A stretch of DNA of 64,000 nucleotides from assembly GCA_037179385.1 (NCBI GenBank), contig CM074180.1, forward strand, positions 29,555,455 through 29,619,454, given 5' to 3'. Positions 1-10,645 of the stretch are shown in pieces. The notes under the pieces were generated by a model. The model saw only the letters and a program-made list of their open reading frames with translations, was not told where the DNA came from and did no database searches. The first letter of the stretch is position 1. Each line of letters opens with the position of its first letter. The DNA is from Holothuria scabra (taxonomy: Eukaryota > Echinodermata > Holothuroidea > Aspidochirotida > Holothuriidae). A program made the position numbers and the translations under genes.

Positions 1-594
1 TGTCTTCGTATGTCCAACATTGACGCAGGTGATCAAACGTTCAGCTGCATTTTTCATCTTCCCAACAATTGTTCAAACATTATTTTTGTGACGGTGTTCG
101 TGGAAAAAATCGCGCTAAGACGAGGCTTCAGCTGCTTTTATCGTTTCGACAGCTGGGTGCAAAATTTTCTGATTTTTCTGTCTCGTTTTCTGATTTTTGT
201 ACCAGCTGATCTCATAAAAGATTTCCATCATTATTTTAATTTTCCATTGAAGTTCCTTTAAGGGTGACGAGGATTTGGAGTGTTGGATGTACCTATACTC
301 CCAGATATATCATTTTGTCAAATACTAATTACAAGGGGATCGTGGAACATAACTTTTGGTACATGTGCCTTCTTTTTAGTGACATATGATTTAGCCAGTA
401 CTAGGCACGATGAACCAAACCGCTACCTCACAATTTTTGTAATTGCTTGTCAGCTAGTTGGATAAGTCTTTTGATACGTATAAAATGTCAAGATCACAAA
501 TGTGAAACAATATTGAGCTTTTTTAAGCATGGCTCTTTTACTGGAAATATTTTATTTGGTCCTCGATGAATCAAATGCCTTCCTGGTCTCCAAA
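1..594. other. Unrecognised AT-rich sequence
   Basis: No gene or repeat family is recognised. The longest open frame is 83 codons (10-261, +), is rich in Phe and Ile from T-rich DNA and has no recognisable motif. A short direct repeat built on TTTCTGATTTTT occurs twice near 165-200. Confidence 0.5.
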
Positions 595-752
595 CGTTGA
601 AGGGCAAGAGCAGTCGCCCAACCTTAGTTTGAAGCAACATCTCGATTTTGCAATTTTCTTATTTCTTTTCAAAGAATCTTTTATAACATTTTCGGACCTC
701 AGTTTTGTATATTAGATGAACCAAGCAGCTAGTTTGGTTCCCCTTTAAACTA
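595..752 (-). mobile_element. MITE family 2, truncated copy
   Basis: The start GGGCAAGAGCAGTCGCC, the central segment resembling the CTTTGAAGAGAAATAAG stretch in reverse, and the AGATGAACCAAGCAG segment match, in reverse complement, the last part of the family-2 elements at 49094-49355 and 51363-51637. The piece stops at a TTTAAA and the other terminus with the TTGAAG segment is missing, so this is a fragment. The match was made by eye and the exact limits are uncertain. Confidence 0.55.
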
Positions 753-1265
753 ACATGTTTAAGTCCTCCCGACCTTTGGCGAAACCAAACTTTAAACCCC
801 TTCCCGAAGAAGCTATTAGTATTACATTCACTGTTCAAGGACAACCTTTGACCAACCTCACGGCCCTCAGACCATTTACATTACTGTTTATATACTTTGC
901 TAGGTTGATAAAGTATATCACTTTTATATATGTTTGAGGAGGAAAAAAATTAGTGATTTATCTTGACACAATAGCATTCGTGGTGTATTACTTATTCATT
1001 AATGCGTAGTGATAATCCACAACTTCTGTTGATCTATTATATGTCATATTCCGAGATAAACTCACGATAATAGATAAACCCACACATCCTTAAGCTAGGT
1101 CTTACTTACTCCATTTTACTTGGGGGGGGGGGGGGGTGTACTGTTTATGTGGTTAAATACAAACATATTTTTTCTTCCTGTTTCATCTTTTAAATCAAAA
1201 TGTTGCATGAGCAGTGATCAATTTCAAGGAACTCTATATAAATAGACCTGAGCATTAAAACAGAA
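753..1265. other. Unrecognised sequence with a G15 homopolymer
   Basis: No gene is recognised. A run of 15 G sits at 1132-1146. Such runs recur in this window, mostly inside or beside hAT-like termini, but no terminal repeat is visible here. Confidence 0.45.
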
Positions 1266-1267
1266 TA

Positions 1268-3480
1268 ACGCAAGTTTCAAGGTGATATCAACAGTGCTGC
1301 CCCAACACTACTACATGATCATAACTCTCTAGACCCTGGCGAAACCTCCTTAGATTCATTTGCTACCTCTCTTTCTGACTGTATCAACAATAAGTCTTAA
1401 CTGTCCCATAAAAAGAATAAATCGATGGAGACTTAATAACACAATCATGTCTCTTATTAAAGCTAAACGGAAATTACGTCGTAACTACTAACGCACCAGA
1501 AATCCGTTGGTCAAAGCTCAAGTTAACAAATTAAAAAAAAAAATTAAAAGGCAAATAAGTATTCAACGCAGTAACGATTGGGATAACATGTGTGTCCGTA
1601 TTCAAGACAAGTCAAACGACTCCGCGTTCTGGAGAAACATCAGAAAATTTACAAATTCCTCAACCGCTGCTAACGAATTAAATAACATTTTAATTGATGA
1701 TACTGGTCATAAAGCTTATACCCAGGAGGATCAAGTCCGTTTCTAAAATGTTTGAAGAAATTTTTCAAACACCTAACCATGACAACTTTGATAATAACCA
1801 TAAATTGTGTGTAGGTGATTTTTTAAACGGAAACGCATTCCTTCCGGACTTCGACTCTCATAACAATCGTGATGATGTCAATTACATTGATCCCACGATA
1901 AATTCCGTCACTTTAAAGGAGCTTAAAACTGCTCTTGGTAAAACAAATGACAAGTCTGCTCCGGGTTTAGACAAAATTACCTTTCTTCAAGCCAAAAGTT
2001 GTCCTGATTCCTTTTTAAAAGTCCTTTGTATTTTTTATCACTCCTTATCGCAGTTGGCTACTTTCCCAGTCCTTGGAAATGTTCAAAGACAATTCTTCCC
2101 CCTAAACCAAACAAAAGCAAAACAGACCCTAATTATTATAGACCTATTAGTTTACTGTCCTGTATAGGTAAAAGTTTTGAAAGAGTTGTCTCTAATAGAC
2201 TTACTGTTTTTCTTAGTGACCGTAATTTCTTTACTGTGAATCAGTGAGGCTTCAGGAAAAACAAACGTACCTCAAATCATCTTTTTGGGTTAACCGAAAA
2301 ATTAGAAATAACTTTAAAGGTAAAAAAGTTACATCTGCTGTCTTTCTAGACGCGGAAAAGCGTTTGATCAAGCTTGGCATAATGGTCTCAAAATGAATTA
2401 TTTCAACTCCGGTTACCCCCTTCCCTACTCAAACAGTTATCCTCCTTCCTTGATTATAAAACGATGACCACTACAGAAATGTTTACTCTAGGACCATCAA
2501 TCTTAAAGCTGGCACTAGGCAAGGATCGGGCTTGAGCCCTCTACTTTACATTATATATGTGAATGATATCCCTACTAATGCTAATTTTACAACTAAACTG
2601 GCACAATTTGCAGGTGATATTGCTATTTGGAATACCTCTTCTAGTCCCGAGTTAAACCAATGTAATCTCCAAAAATCCCTTTATGAAATTGAAAAATGGT
2701 GTTGTAAGTGGAGGATTAAAATCAATCCATCTGAATCCCATTATATAGTTTTAGACATGGCCACCGTAAAATTAACTTACTCAAACAAGTAATTTAAATC
2801 TTGAATGATCAAATCAACTATGTTAAAGAAGCAAAATTTTTAGGAGTCATACTTGACGAACGCCTTACTTTGAAAACCCACATTGAAAACATCTTAGGTA
2901 AAGCATGGGGAAGGCTTCATTCTGATAAAATATCTACAGTAACAAGGGTTTGTCTTATAGAACTGACGTAAAAGTCTTCCTCACCCTTATCCGCCCGTTG
3001 TTGAGTATGGTAACATCACCTTTTTAACGAGAGGCAAAACTAATATGCAAAAACTGGAATGCTTCCAACTAATTGCCCTTAAAAGGGCACTAAGAATTCC
3101 GAGCTATATAAATAAAAACTTTGTGCTTCAAGCTGCTAACCTTAACCCCCTCTATGACCGTTTTACAAACCTAAATTCCAAATTCATCCAAAAAAATTAT
3201 ACCGACTGACATCAACATTAAGAATACTGCTTTGTCCTACCTTACTACCAAAACTGAACTCAAAGTCAAATCTGCTCTAGATATCCTTAAAATCAAAGAT
3301 TGGGATGAGTTAGACGAGCTGATTGGAGGCGGACCGAGAGGGGACCCGTGGGTTAGGCCCAGGTATCTTCTGTCTCGAGCTCCTGTGAGTATCATAACTG
3401 CTTTTTACAGTGAAACGGGGCAGACAGGAGGGGTCTTTTCCTTTTTCATTCAGGTTATTTTTCTATTCCCTGGTTTATAG
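1268..3480 (+). pseudogene. LINE (non-LTR) reverse transcriptase pseudogene, 5'-truncated
   Basis: Remains of a non-LTR retrotransposon ORF2, read across at least four frames. The endonuclease-RT linker is at about 1300-1740, with a KAKRKLRRNY-like stretch ended by a stop and then FWRNIRKFTN. The RT domain follows: SAPGLDKIT near 1950; the finger motif YYRPISLLS near 2130, followed by GKSFERVVSNRL; a GFRK-type motif near 2250; QGSGLSPLLYIIYVNDI near 2520; and the catalytic box near 2605, where the usual F-A-D-D reads F-A-G-D, so one catalytic Asp is lost. Downstream are FLGVILDERLTLKTHI (2843-2890) and RPLLEYGN-like and C-terminal segments to about 3480. Intact relatives encode an apurinic-type endonuclease before the RT; none is visible here, which fits 5' truncation during target-primed reverse transcription. 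Frameshifts, stops and the active-site change make it dead. The style is Jockey/CR1/L2-like, but the clade is not settled. Confidence 0.93.
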
Positions 3481-3522
3481 TCTAACTCTCCATTCCCTTA
3501 CTTGCCCTCTTCAGTTTTTCCC

Positions 3523-3552
3523 AATTTGCCTGGCCAGTCGGCCAGGCAAATT
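3523..3552. other. Perfect 13-bp stem-loop after the LINE
   Basis: The left arm is 3523-3535 (AATTTGCCTGGCC), the loop is AGTC (3536-3539) and the right arm is the exact reverse complement at 3540-3552. It lies about 40 bp past the last RT-like codons, in what would be the LINE 3' untranslated region. Some LINEs use a 3' hairpin for recognition by their own RT; that role here is inference. Confidence 0.85.
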
Positions 3553-3559
3553 AATTACA

Positions 3560-5015
3560 AAACTGCTCCTTATCCACTGAAGAGGCTTCACACGCCTGAA
3601 CCTTCACCTATAAGAATAATGCACTCTCATGTTTTAATGCTTTCGGTCAATGCCCTAGGGCAACACTTGCGTTAACCCTGTCGTGCATTATTCAGTAAAA
3701 ATTTTATGTTTCATCCGTTGTTTAACTTTTGAACACGTGCCTTAAAACCTCACTTTATTATTACTTAGATTTTATGTAAGATATGATAATCTGCATGAAT
3801 ATTTCCAACAAGTTATATCATTTAGACTTGTTTAAAGTCTTCAGGCAGTGACATGGATAATGTCTCCGAAATTCTCAGTAACAAGTTATCATTGCTGTTT
3901 GTTGCATGCAATATTTTATGCTTTGATGTGATGTAAGTGGGTTTTTCATGTTGAATTTGTAATGAGGAAAAGAACTATGTGGATAATCTGTCTGTGTTTC
4001 AGGTAGGCAGCTGTAATTGTTGTAGTTTTTTTGTTGATTGACAAGGATACGAAATGTTCTCCAAGTGGTACTCGGAACATTGAATAACCGTACGTATTTG
4101 AATTCACAACTCGTTTCGATATGTGCATTGCTTTGATGGTAACCGTTGATTGCTTAATCAGATCCAGTGAAAGTCGATGGTAGTACCCTGATGTGTGTTG
4201 ATTTTAATAAATCCAATCGGTTTGTGTGTTTACGCGCTATGCCAAATAATAAAATGATGTATGTTGCCTTTGCACACCGGACGATATGCACGATATGCTC
4301 CGTCGACGGAATCAACATCCGTTCGTCCCATGTAGCACTGCCTTGAAAGGGCCGGGGTATTTGGTGGTCTATCATGGGCTGATGGGCGGGCTGTCGTGAT
4401 ATTGGTTTGGGAGGTGGGTACCTCTTTGGGAATGTTTTGGCTTTGCACGTATATAATATATCCAGTATTTGTTTTGCATATACGTTTCTGTATTTACAGC
4501 GATATTACCCAATTGTGGTCCACACTGAGTCAGGGAATCTTTTTACTTGATTACTTGTTTATCAATAGAGTTTGCATTGACATCGACGGGATTTCGACTT
4601 ACGAAATGTTTTTATCAAACTCGTAACCAAGGGGGCGGGTGAAAAGCTCTCGTGGTCTAACTAATAATTTTTACACCTTAAAATGTTTCGAGAGCTGTCC
4701 ACTTAAGTGCCTCATCTAAAAAGTGGTCTGGTTTTGGTTGTCCCATCAGGTTTCTGTCTGCCTTAGATTTTTGTCCACTTGGTGTTGTCAGACACTGATG
4801 AAGCATTCTACTTGTTTTCCATCCCTTACAATCCTGAAGAAAAAGTTTAAGACCGCGATGATACCCTCGTCTCTCGAAGTGACTTTCATGGAGGTAACAG
4901 CACAGAGGTTCGAGCAACTCAGCAAAGAAAGAGGACCATTTACGATCCTACCCAAAGGAAATCGATGAACCTGTAAGGTTGGGTTGGGTTTGTGGGAACG
5001 TTCCAAAATCCTGCA
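3560..5015. other. Unrecognised sequence
   Basis: The first 150 bases may still be LINE 3' untranslated sequence. Beyond them, several frames of 60-80 codons lie on both strands and overlap one another (for example 4678-4917 minus and 4723-4968 plus), as expected of non-coding DNA. No motif is recognised. Confidence 0.4.
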
Positions 5016-5019
5016 GGTT

Positions 5020-5240
5020 TTTGGCAACAAAATCACTCATTTTCCCTGCATAACACATGCAAAACTGCAGGACACCTGCAGGACTGAAACATGACAAATG
5101 CAGGAAATGGAGGACATTTCCTTTAATTTACCTTTAATTAAGTTGAAAGGATACAGTTCCTACAGTATTTTGGCAACTCCTGCATGATTTTAGAAGGATT
5201 CCTTCAGGTTTTCTGCAGGATTTCTAAAGGACTCTTCTGC
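5020..5240. repeat. Cluster of TGCAGG/CCTGCA motifs
   Basis: At least seven occurrences of TGCAGG, CCTGCA or close forms lie in about 220 bp, including CCTGCAGG near 5031 and ACTGCAGGAC next to ACCTGCAGGAC near 5071-5085, and further forms near 5099, 5178 and 5213. They are irregularly spaced and in both orientations, so this is not a simple tandem repeat. It could be a degenerate short-unit repeat or fold-back. Confidence 0.4.
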
Positions 5241-5260
5241 CTGTATGATTCATTCAATCT

Positions 5261-5428
5261 TGCGACGAACGGAACCTTTTTTCCAGTTGGGTCAATGTAT
5301 TGTTTTTCCTACTTCATTGCTATCGCGAATCATCACGCAGAAGTGGCAGGAGGTCCATTGTCAAATCTTTTGGTTCGGAATCGACCTAAAAATCGAACCC
5401 TGGACCCCCGGGTTTGGGTCTTCGTTCG
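5261..5428 (-). mobile_element. tRNA-derived SINE, minus strand
   Basis: Read on the minus strand it has a B-box-like GGTTCGATTTTT preceded by a CCCGGGGGTCC stretch, then a diverged middle (GCGTGATGATTCGCG, GCAATGAAGTAGG) and a CCAACTGG segment. The order is the same as in the full copy at 37651-37888 (GCGTGATGCTCCGC, GCAATGGAGTAAGG, CACAACTGG). The 3' part with the TTGGAAACTGGGCCGT segment is missing. Diverged and inactive. Confidence 0.65.
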
Positions 5429-5429
5429 G

Positions 5430-6560
5430 TTCTAAAGTAGTTAGCCTATTTACATGTAAATTTAATCTTAAACACCTTTCGTAATACAGAGGTATTTTTA
5501 TCTATTTACTCGGTTTAAAACAAGAACTGAATGTGTAAAACCCCTTCTTTTTCTTGTTCCTTGTTTTTCGACTTCATTAAATAGACCTTCTTCCTGATCA
5601 CACGTCACATGCTTTGTAGCTTGGTCACTTGTACCTGTGTAAACAGCAGGGCTCTCCTGCTTGCTTGCTTTTAATTCTGTGCGGTACTTTCTGCCACTCA
5701 TGTTTTAATATTTACCCGCGATATATGTCTAGGGACGTAGAGTAACTATTGGAAAGCGTGAACAGCATGGTGTCGTAAAATGAACAGGACAGATTTGTGG
5801 AAATAGAAAAGTAAGTTCCTGATTGCACAGTAATCCATCTGACAGAAGAATTGTTTGCACAAATACTTAATGACAAGATTGATCAAAGTGAATCTTTTAT
5901 AAAATAGGCTTACGTCGACTTTTATTTATAACAAATGACGAAAGAAAATGTTGAGTGAAGTCTAATAAGAGAACCCAAGAGAAATGTCAGCTTATACTGA
6001 CTGTAAGATAACAATTAGTACCCCTTTAGCCCTACACTGTTCGTGAAAAGTATAAGATGTTCGACAATCTGCAAGATCTCATGGACTTCAATATTCTTAT
6101 AACTCAATCAATAGGCGGTCGACTTATATGGCACTTATATACATTCATAGGGGTACAACTGCCGAAGTGACTATTTCAATTACACCTTAACTTAATGTTA
6201 CACAACAATGAGCATAGCATCAACATTTTGTAATGCACGATCAGAAAGTAACTAAAACAGTGGTAGCATTAATCCCATGAAATTAATTATCGTGTTTTCA
6301 TGTGAACAGGACTACAGTCTAGTTGTTTAACCTCGTTGATTCATACACAATAATACGGAAACAAGTGAACTTTCGTTTGTAACCGCATTAAAACAGCACA
6401 GCGTCGAGTACATAATGGACTCGTAGTCCGACATAAGCGTGTTACACATTACTGAATGATTATCGCTGGATACGGCACGGTCACATGATTGTAATGGACC
6501 AATAGAAGTTGTTGAGAATTATTTCCAAGTATGAATGAATCACAAATAATCCATCAAGTT
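5430..6560. other. Unrecognised sequence
   Basis: One 67-codon minus-strand frame (5498-5701) lacks any motif. No inverted repeat or tandem array was noticed. Confidence 0.4.
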
Positions 6561-6564
6561 CGCT

Positions 6565-6750
6565 TGGCAGATCTCGTGGTACTGAGGATTCGCTTCTCAC
6601 GTGGGAGGAAACCAACTGTTGTTGTATAATAATAATGATAATGAATGTACGTTTGTAACAACAACAACAACTAGAAAAGAGGCCGTGGTCGGCTCGACTT
6701 GAACCAATAGGTTGGAAACTTGGCCGTAAAACTCTATCTAACTAACTCAC
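6565..6750 (+). mobile_element. tRNA-derived SINE, degenerate copy
   Basis: A worn tRNA-like head (TACTGAGGATTCGCTTCTCACG, near 6575-6602, related to the CCGCCTCTCACGCGG head at 37677-37692) is followed, after an AT-rich stretch with ATA and AAC triplet runs, by the SINE 3' region: AGGCCGTGGTCGGCTCGAC, GAACCAATAGGTTGG and GGCCGTAAAACTC, ending in CTAACTAACTC. The AAC and ATA triplet runs replace the usual middle section. Confidence 0.65.
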
Positions 6751-6794
6751 GTGAGAGGGGCCCGTTGAGTCATAACAAAGGCTTTTAAAATAAA

Positions 6795-6990
6795 ACGTGC
6801 CGCCGTTGCATGTAATGCTCCTTAAAAACGGAACCTTCTGCCATATATTGTTCTTGGTGCTTAGCATAAGCAATAGAGTAGGGATGAAACAAACCAGTGA
6901 GCCACAACGGCCAAAAAGGCCTTGGCCGGCTCGACGTAAACCAATTGGTTGGAAACTGGGCCGTGAAACTCCATCTAACCTAACCCTTTA
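6795..6990 (+). mobile_element. tRNA-derived SINE body, head missing
   Basis: It contains GTGCCGCCGTTGCATGTAATGCTCC followed by a second, overlapping version of the same segment (GGAACCTTCTGCC, GTGCTTAGCATAAGCAATAG), then GTGAGCCACAACGG, GGCCTTGGCCGGCTCGAC, AACCAATTGGTTGG and ACTGGGCCGTGAAACTCC. The tRNA-like head is absent. The doubled middle suggests an internal duplication or two fused fragments. A 101-codon frame over this region is a by-product. Confidence 0.75.
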
Positions 6991-9220
6991 TAAACACTGG
7001 AGTCGACAAATCAGACCCACAACTGAAAAAAGACCGATCAAACCAGACGGTGACAAAATGAGGAGTAGAAGTAAACCCTTTCTAACTAACTACAGTTACT
7101 AACGCACATCTGAATGAAATAATGCTAAACAGCACTATGGTAAGGACATAAACTCATATGTCTCTCAATCTTTGTTTAGACGCATCCGATCAGCGCTTAT
7201 TTTACTACTATAGGCAGCCATAAGTGGGGTCCTCATCCTTAAAACGTCTTCATTTATTGTCTACATGAATATCAAACCCGCATATTCAGTGAAATTGAAG
7301 GGATTAATACACAATTACGTGTACAGCTATCCAAGACACAGGTAAGCAAGGAAATTAAAAAATTGAAAGATGATAGACCTCAGTTATGGCCGACTGAAAT
7401 CAAACAATCACTTGCTGTCCGGATTCGTCCATACACAACGCATAATCAATTGTATAAAGCAGGAATTTGCTACTCCCTGGTATATAAGATCATATTGCCT
7501 CTAAGGCCTTACATCATCGTCAATTAGCCCCACTAAGACTAACTGAAGTTACTTTGTAACCGGCATTGAAACCCTGAGACTGATCAGTCAGTTATGCATT
7601 TTACACGTTTAACTTTTTCCTCAAAACCACCACCCGCTTTTAGATAAGTTTTCTTTCTCTCATCACTTAAGACAGGTGACTCTATAAAGTTTTCAATTAC
7701 TTACCTTGGGTCTCCCTGGTCTCGTTTTGTGTTTAACTTGCGCAGATTGGGTGCGCATTATGAAGTCTTTTAATATGACGTGGCTTCCTTCGACCGCCCC
7801 TGGGAGTTTTGAATCATAGAATCGATCAAACACCCCGTGAGTAACTCACCTTTGTAAGCAAAAACCCAGAAGTACAACATGAGTTCAAATTAGCCCCACA
7901 GCCTTAAGCTGGTATGTTATTTCAGTCTTAATTAAGCCAATCGATCGACTTTTAGTATTTTCTTTTTTCTGGACAGAATTATGACACTCCAGTTTAAGAA
8001 GAACATGTGTAACACAAAGGCCCTTAAGGGCGGTACAAATGAGTTAGTCGACCATTCGGCTGACAGAGACAGAGATGAAAGAGGGAATAAATGAACATTC
8101 ATTCACCCCCTAGTATTAGGGCGTAAATGAGTTAATGTTGGTATAGGAGTTAATGAGAACGGTGATTAGAAACGATTCGTTAGCCATGAAGACATTTCAC
8201 TCGCATTCAAGTGTCGGTACCCTCAAAGGAATACATTAAAATGGGACGAGAAATGAAACAGTTGGATGGGAATCGACTGCATAATCATTACAAAAGAGCT
8301 ACGGATGAAATGCGTCGTAATAATGATAATAATGATAGTTTAGAATCAGCTTTGGTGGCATTTAATGCCAGGTATAATGACAAGTGCAGGTACTTGATTG
8401 TAACAATGATATATTCACGGAATGAGCCTTATGCTTTGAAGTCATCATGTTTCCGAAGAGCAAAATCATCCAAAAGCAAATGAAGAGTAGAAGTTCACTC
8501 GTTGCTGATGAGTCGTCGATAATATAAACTATTTGCTGGATTGTTAATTACTTACAAGCTGTCCCACCGGGGATTTTTGGATAATTTGCAATTTTTCATC
8601 CAGAATTTAGAACAATGGTAATTAAAGGGGAATTAACCAGTGTGACATTTTGACATTGATTAATCTTCTTACTGCATGGTGACTAACCAATATCTTTGTA
8701 TTACCTCTGAGTAGCAACAAGTTGTAAGCCCTGGTGACGAAGCTTACACATTACAGTGTCTTTAACATCTGAATAGGTTTTAAAAGGTATATCTTCATCC
8801 AATTCTCAGTCAAAACTTTTTTGAATGTAACAAAATGTTGCCTCATTAAAGTAAACAAAACTTGGATAGAGACTTGGCTTTAGAGTGTACTCTACCAAAA
8901 ACGTATCGCCCGTAATTTCAGTTTGGGACGATTTTAATTGAGTGTCCCCCACACACGCATGTACAACATTAAATTCTTTGAACTGAATTGAGTCGATTTC
9001 TTTCATTTGGATAAATGAAAGGTGTGTATCAGTATCGAAAGTATAATGAAAATTTTTCCATCTGCGCTAAGATTTTGCTTCGGTTCCTGCTTAGCCACAT
9101 CACCTGTATTGGGTGAAAGAGAGGTGAAGGAGTGAATGATGCAGTCGTGGACCCAATAAAGGTCTCACTAAAACCCTAACGTGTTTTATTTTTTCTTGGT
9201 GCATGTTAGTTATCATCAAT
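6991..9220. other. Mostly unrecognised sequence
   Basis: A weak SINE-like piece (CCACAACTGAAAAAAGACCG, near 7018) lies at the start. A 90-codon frame at 8211-8483 (+) is rich in Lys, Arg and Asn and ends in SSKSK; it matches nothing I recognise and is probably chance. The rest shows no clear structure. Confidence 0.4.
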
Positions 9221-9292
9221 ATCCAATAATGAGCATCCGACTTGCAACAGGGAGGTTTGGAATTCGACTCCTGGCCATATCGAAGACTTTAA

Positions 9293-9534
9293 TTTAGGTA
9301 AAGAGCAGTCCCTCCAAACTTATTTTGAAGAAAAAGTTAAACAACTCAATTTTCATCTTATTTTTTTTTTCAAAGTAGCTTTAATTACATTTTATGACTT
9401 TGCTATTGCATATTTAAGGTGAACCAAGTAGTTATTTCCGGTAAATTTCACATTTGAAGAGAAAAAACATTGTCACATGACTCCCAACAGCCAACACACT
9501 TCTTCAGTTTGGGATGACTGCTCCTGCCCTTTAA
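9293..9534 (-). mobile_element. MITE family 2 (TTAA-type), minus
   Basis: In reverse complement it runs from TTAAAGGGCAGGAGCAGTCA through TTTGGGAT and GTGTTGGCTGTTGGGAGTC, CATGTGACAATG, CTTCAAATGTGAAATTTACC, to a diverged right end ACTGCTCTTTACC. It shares its right-hand TTAA (9531-9534) with the family-1 MITE that follows. The family is 240-275 bp long with terminal inverted repeats of about 25-30 bp and no coding capacity. Confidence 0.8.
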
Positions 9535-9835
9535 AGGGCCAACACTCTCACCACAAAATACAATTTTGGTACGGGGGTACCGAAATTCTCAATTGGCTCA
9601 GCTCTTTGATTGACAGCTAATTCGAACAATGCAGAGTACCAAAGCTTATATTACACAGCATGAAAGGTACTGAGAGTGTTTTGATTATATAAATTGAGTT
9701 TTTCTTTACTCACCTTGAAGCAATAAACTGAGATTGTATCTGGATGAGCATGAATTTCAGGCAATTGTGGGAGGGGTTTAAGTAAGAAGGTTAGGAGAAT
9801 TGGTACTCTTTGGGGTGAGAGATCTGGGCCTTTAA
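9531..9835 (+). mobile_element. MITE family 1 (TTAA-type)
   Basis: This is a 305-bp element with inverted termini: TTAAAGGGCCAACACTCTCA at the left and GGGGTGAGAGATCTGGGCC followed by TTTAA at the right. Internal landmarks shared by all copies are CTCAATTGGCTCAGCTCTTT, TTGACAGCTAATT, TTACACAGCATGAA, CTGAGAGTGTTTTG, GAAGCAATAAACTGAGAT and TGGATGAGCATGAATTTC. It has no open frame of note and is mobilised, if at all, in trans. Family copies here are at 45645, 46965 (minus), 48805, 58736 and 62144. Confidence 0.85.
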
Positions 9836-9985
9836 GAAATGGAACCTACTGTCACTGTGCTTGGCGCTCAGCAAAAAACAACGGAGTGGGAAAAACAAGC
9901 CAGTTAACAACAACTGAAAAAACCGTAGCCGGCCCAACTTAAACCGATTGGTTAGAAACTGAGCTGCAAATCCTACCAAGTAACC

Positions 9986-10488
9986 CGTGATCAGGCTTGA
10001 TGACATCTGCATATTTGCATATTTGTAAGTATAGGCCCTGATGACGAAAGTGACGACACGGTGTGGGCGGCTTCGAACGAATTATGAAACTCCGCAATGT
10101 TTGGTTTAAAAGTGTCCGTGTACTTGAAGAGAAATTATATTAGGGCGTGCAATGGAGAAACTAAGGCCTCAGAAAACACTGGGGGATGAGGAATTTTACT
10201 TCACAATCCTGATCAAGCCTGACATCCAAAAATACCGACTGTGAAAAGTATTCATCCAGATTGCCACAAACAAGAGAGAGAGGAACAAACCAGTCTTGAA
10301 TTTTGAAATTTTTGAAATCTGACACCGATGGGTACAATTACCTGACGTGTGTATATGAAATGTCCGAAGAGGAAAGATGTGGCAAAAGCAAGGGGGCAAC
10401 GGGTCTTTCGAAGAGCATTATTGAAAAAGAAGGTTTGGTAAGAGTTTGCAAGTTGTTACCGTACGTAACAACAATTGGCTCTTGACGA
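9986..10488. other. Unrecognised sequence between two SINEs
   Basis: Short frames occur on both strands (10303-10485 plus, 10196-10399 minus) and overlap each other. No motif is recognised. Confidence 0.4.
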
Positions 10489-10489
10489 T

Positions 10490-10645
10490 GAAAGGAACCT
10501 AATACCATTGTGCTTGGTGCTCAGCATCAGCAATGGGCTAGGGAAAACAAACAAGTGTGACACAACTGGAAAGAAGGCCGTGGTCGGCTCGACTTGAACC
10601 AATTGGTTGGAAACTGTGCCGTAAAACTCCCTCTAACGAACTAAC
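10490..10645 (+). mobile_element. tRNA-derived SINE body
   Basis: It begins at AAAGGAACCTAATACC and carries GTGCTTGGTGCTCAGCATC, GCAATGGGCTAGGG, GACACAACTGG, GGCCGTGGTCGGCTCGAC, GAACCAATTGGTTGG and GCCGTAAAACTCCCTC, ending in CTAACGAACTAACTC. The tRNA-like head is missing. Next to the copy at 37651 it is one of the cleaner examples of the 3' half. Confidence 0.8.

Larger units (their letters stand above)
9225..9985 (+). mobile_element. tRNA-derived SINE split by two MITEs
   Basis: The SINE head with a B-box-like GGAATTCGACTCC and the segment CGAAGACTTTAA is at 9225-9292. The body resumes at 9836 with GAAATGGAACCTACTGTC, GTGCTTGGCGCTCAGC, CAAGCCAGTTAAC, GCCGGCCCAACTTAAACCG and TTGGTTAGAAACTG. 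Removing 9293-9835 restores GACTTTAAGAAATGGAACC, which agrees with the uninterrupted minus-strand copy at 27686-27830 (GACTTTAAAAATGGAAC). The inserted block is MITE 2 followed by MITE 1. The order of events is clear: SINE first, then a MITE into its internal TTAA, then the second MITE beside the first. Confidence 0.8.

Noticed and set aside
6797..7102. 101-codon frame on the plus strand
   Set aside because: Overlies a SINE body that recurs elsewhere without keeping the frame.
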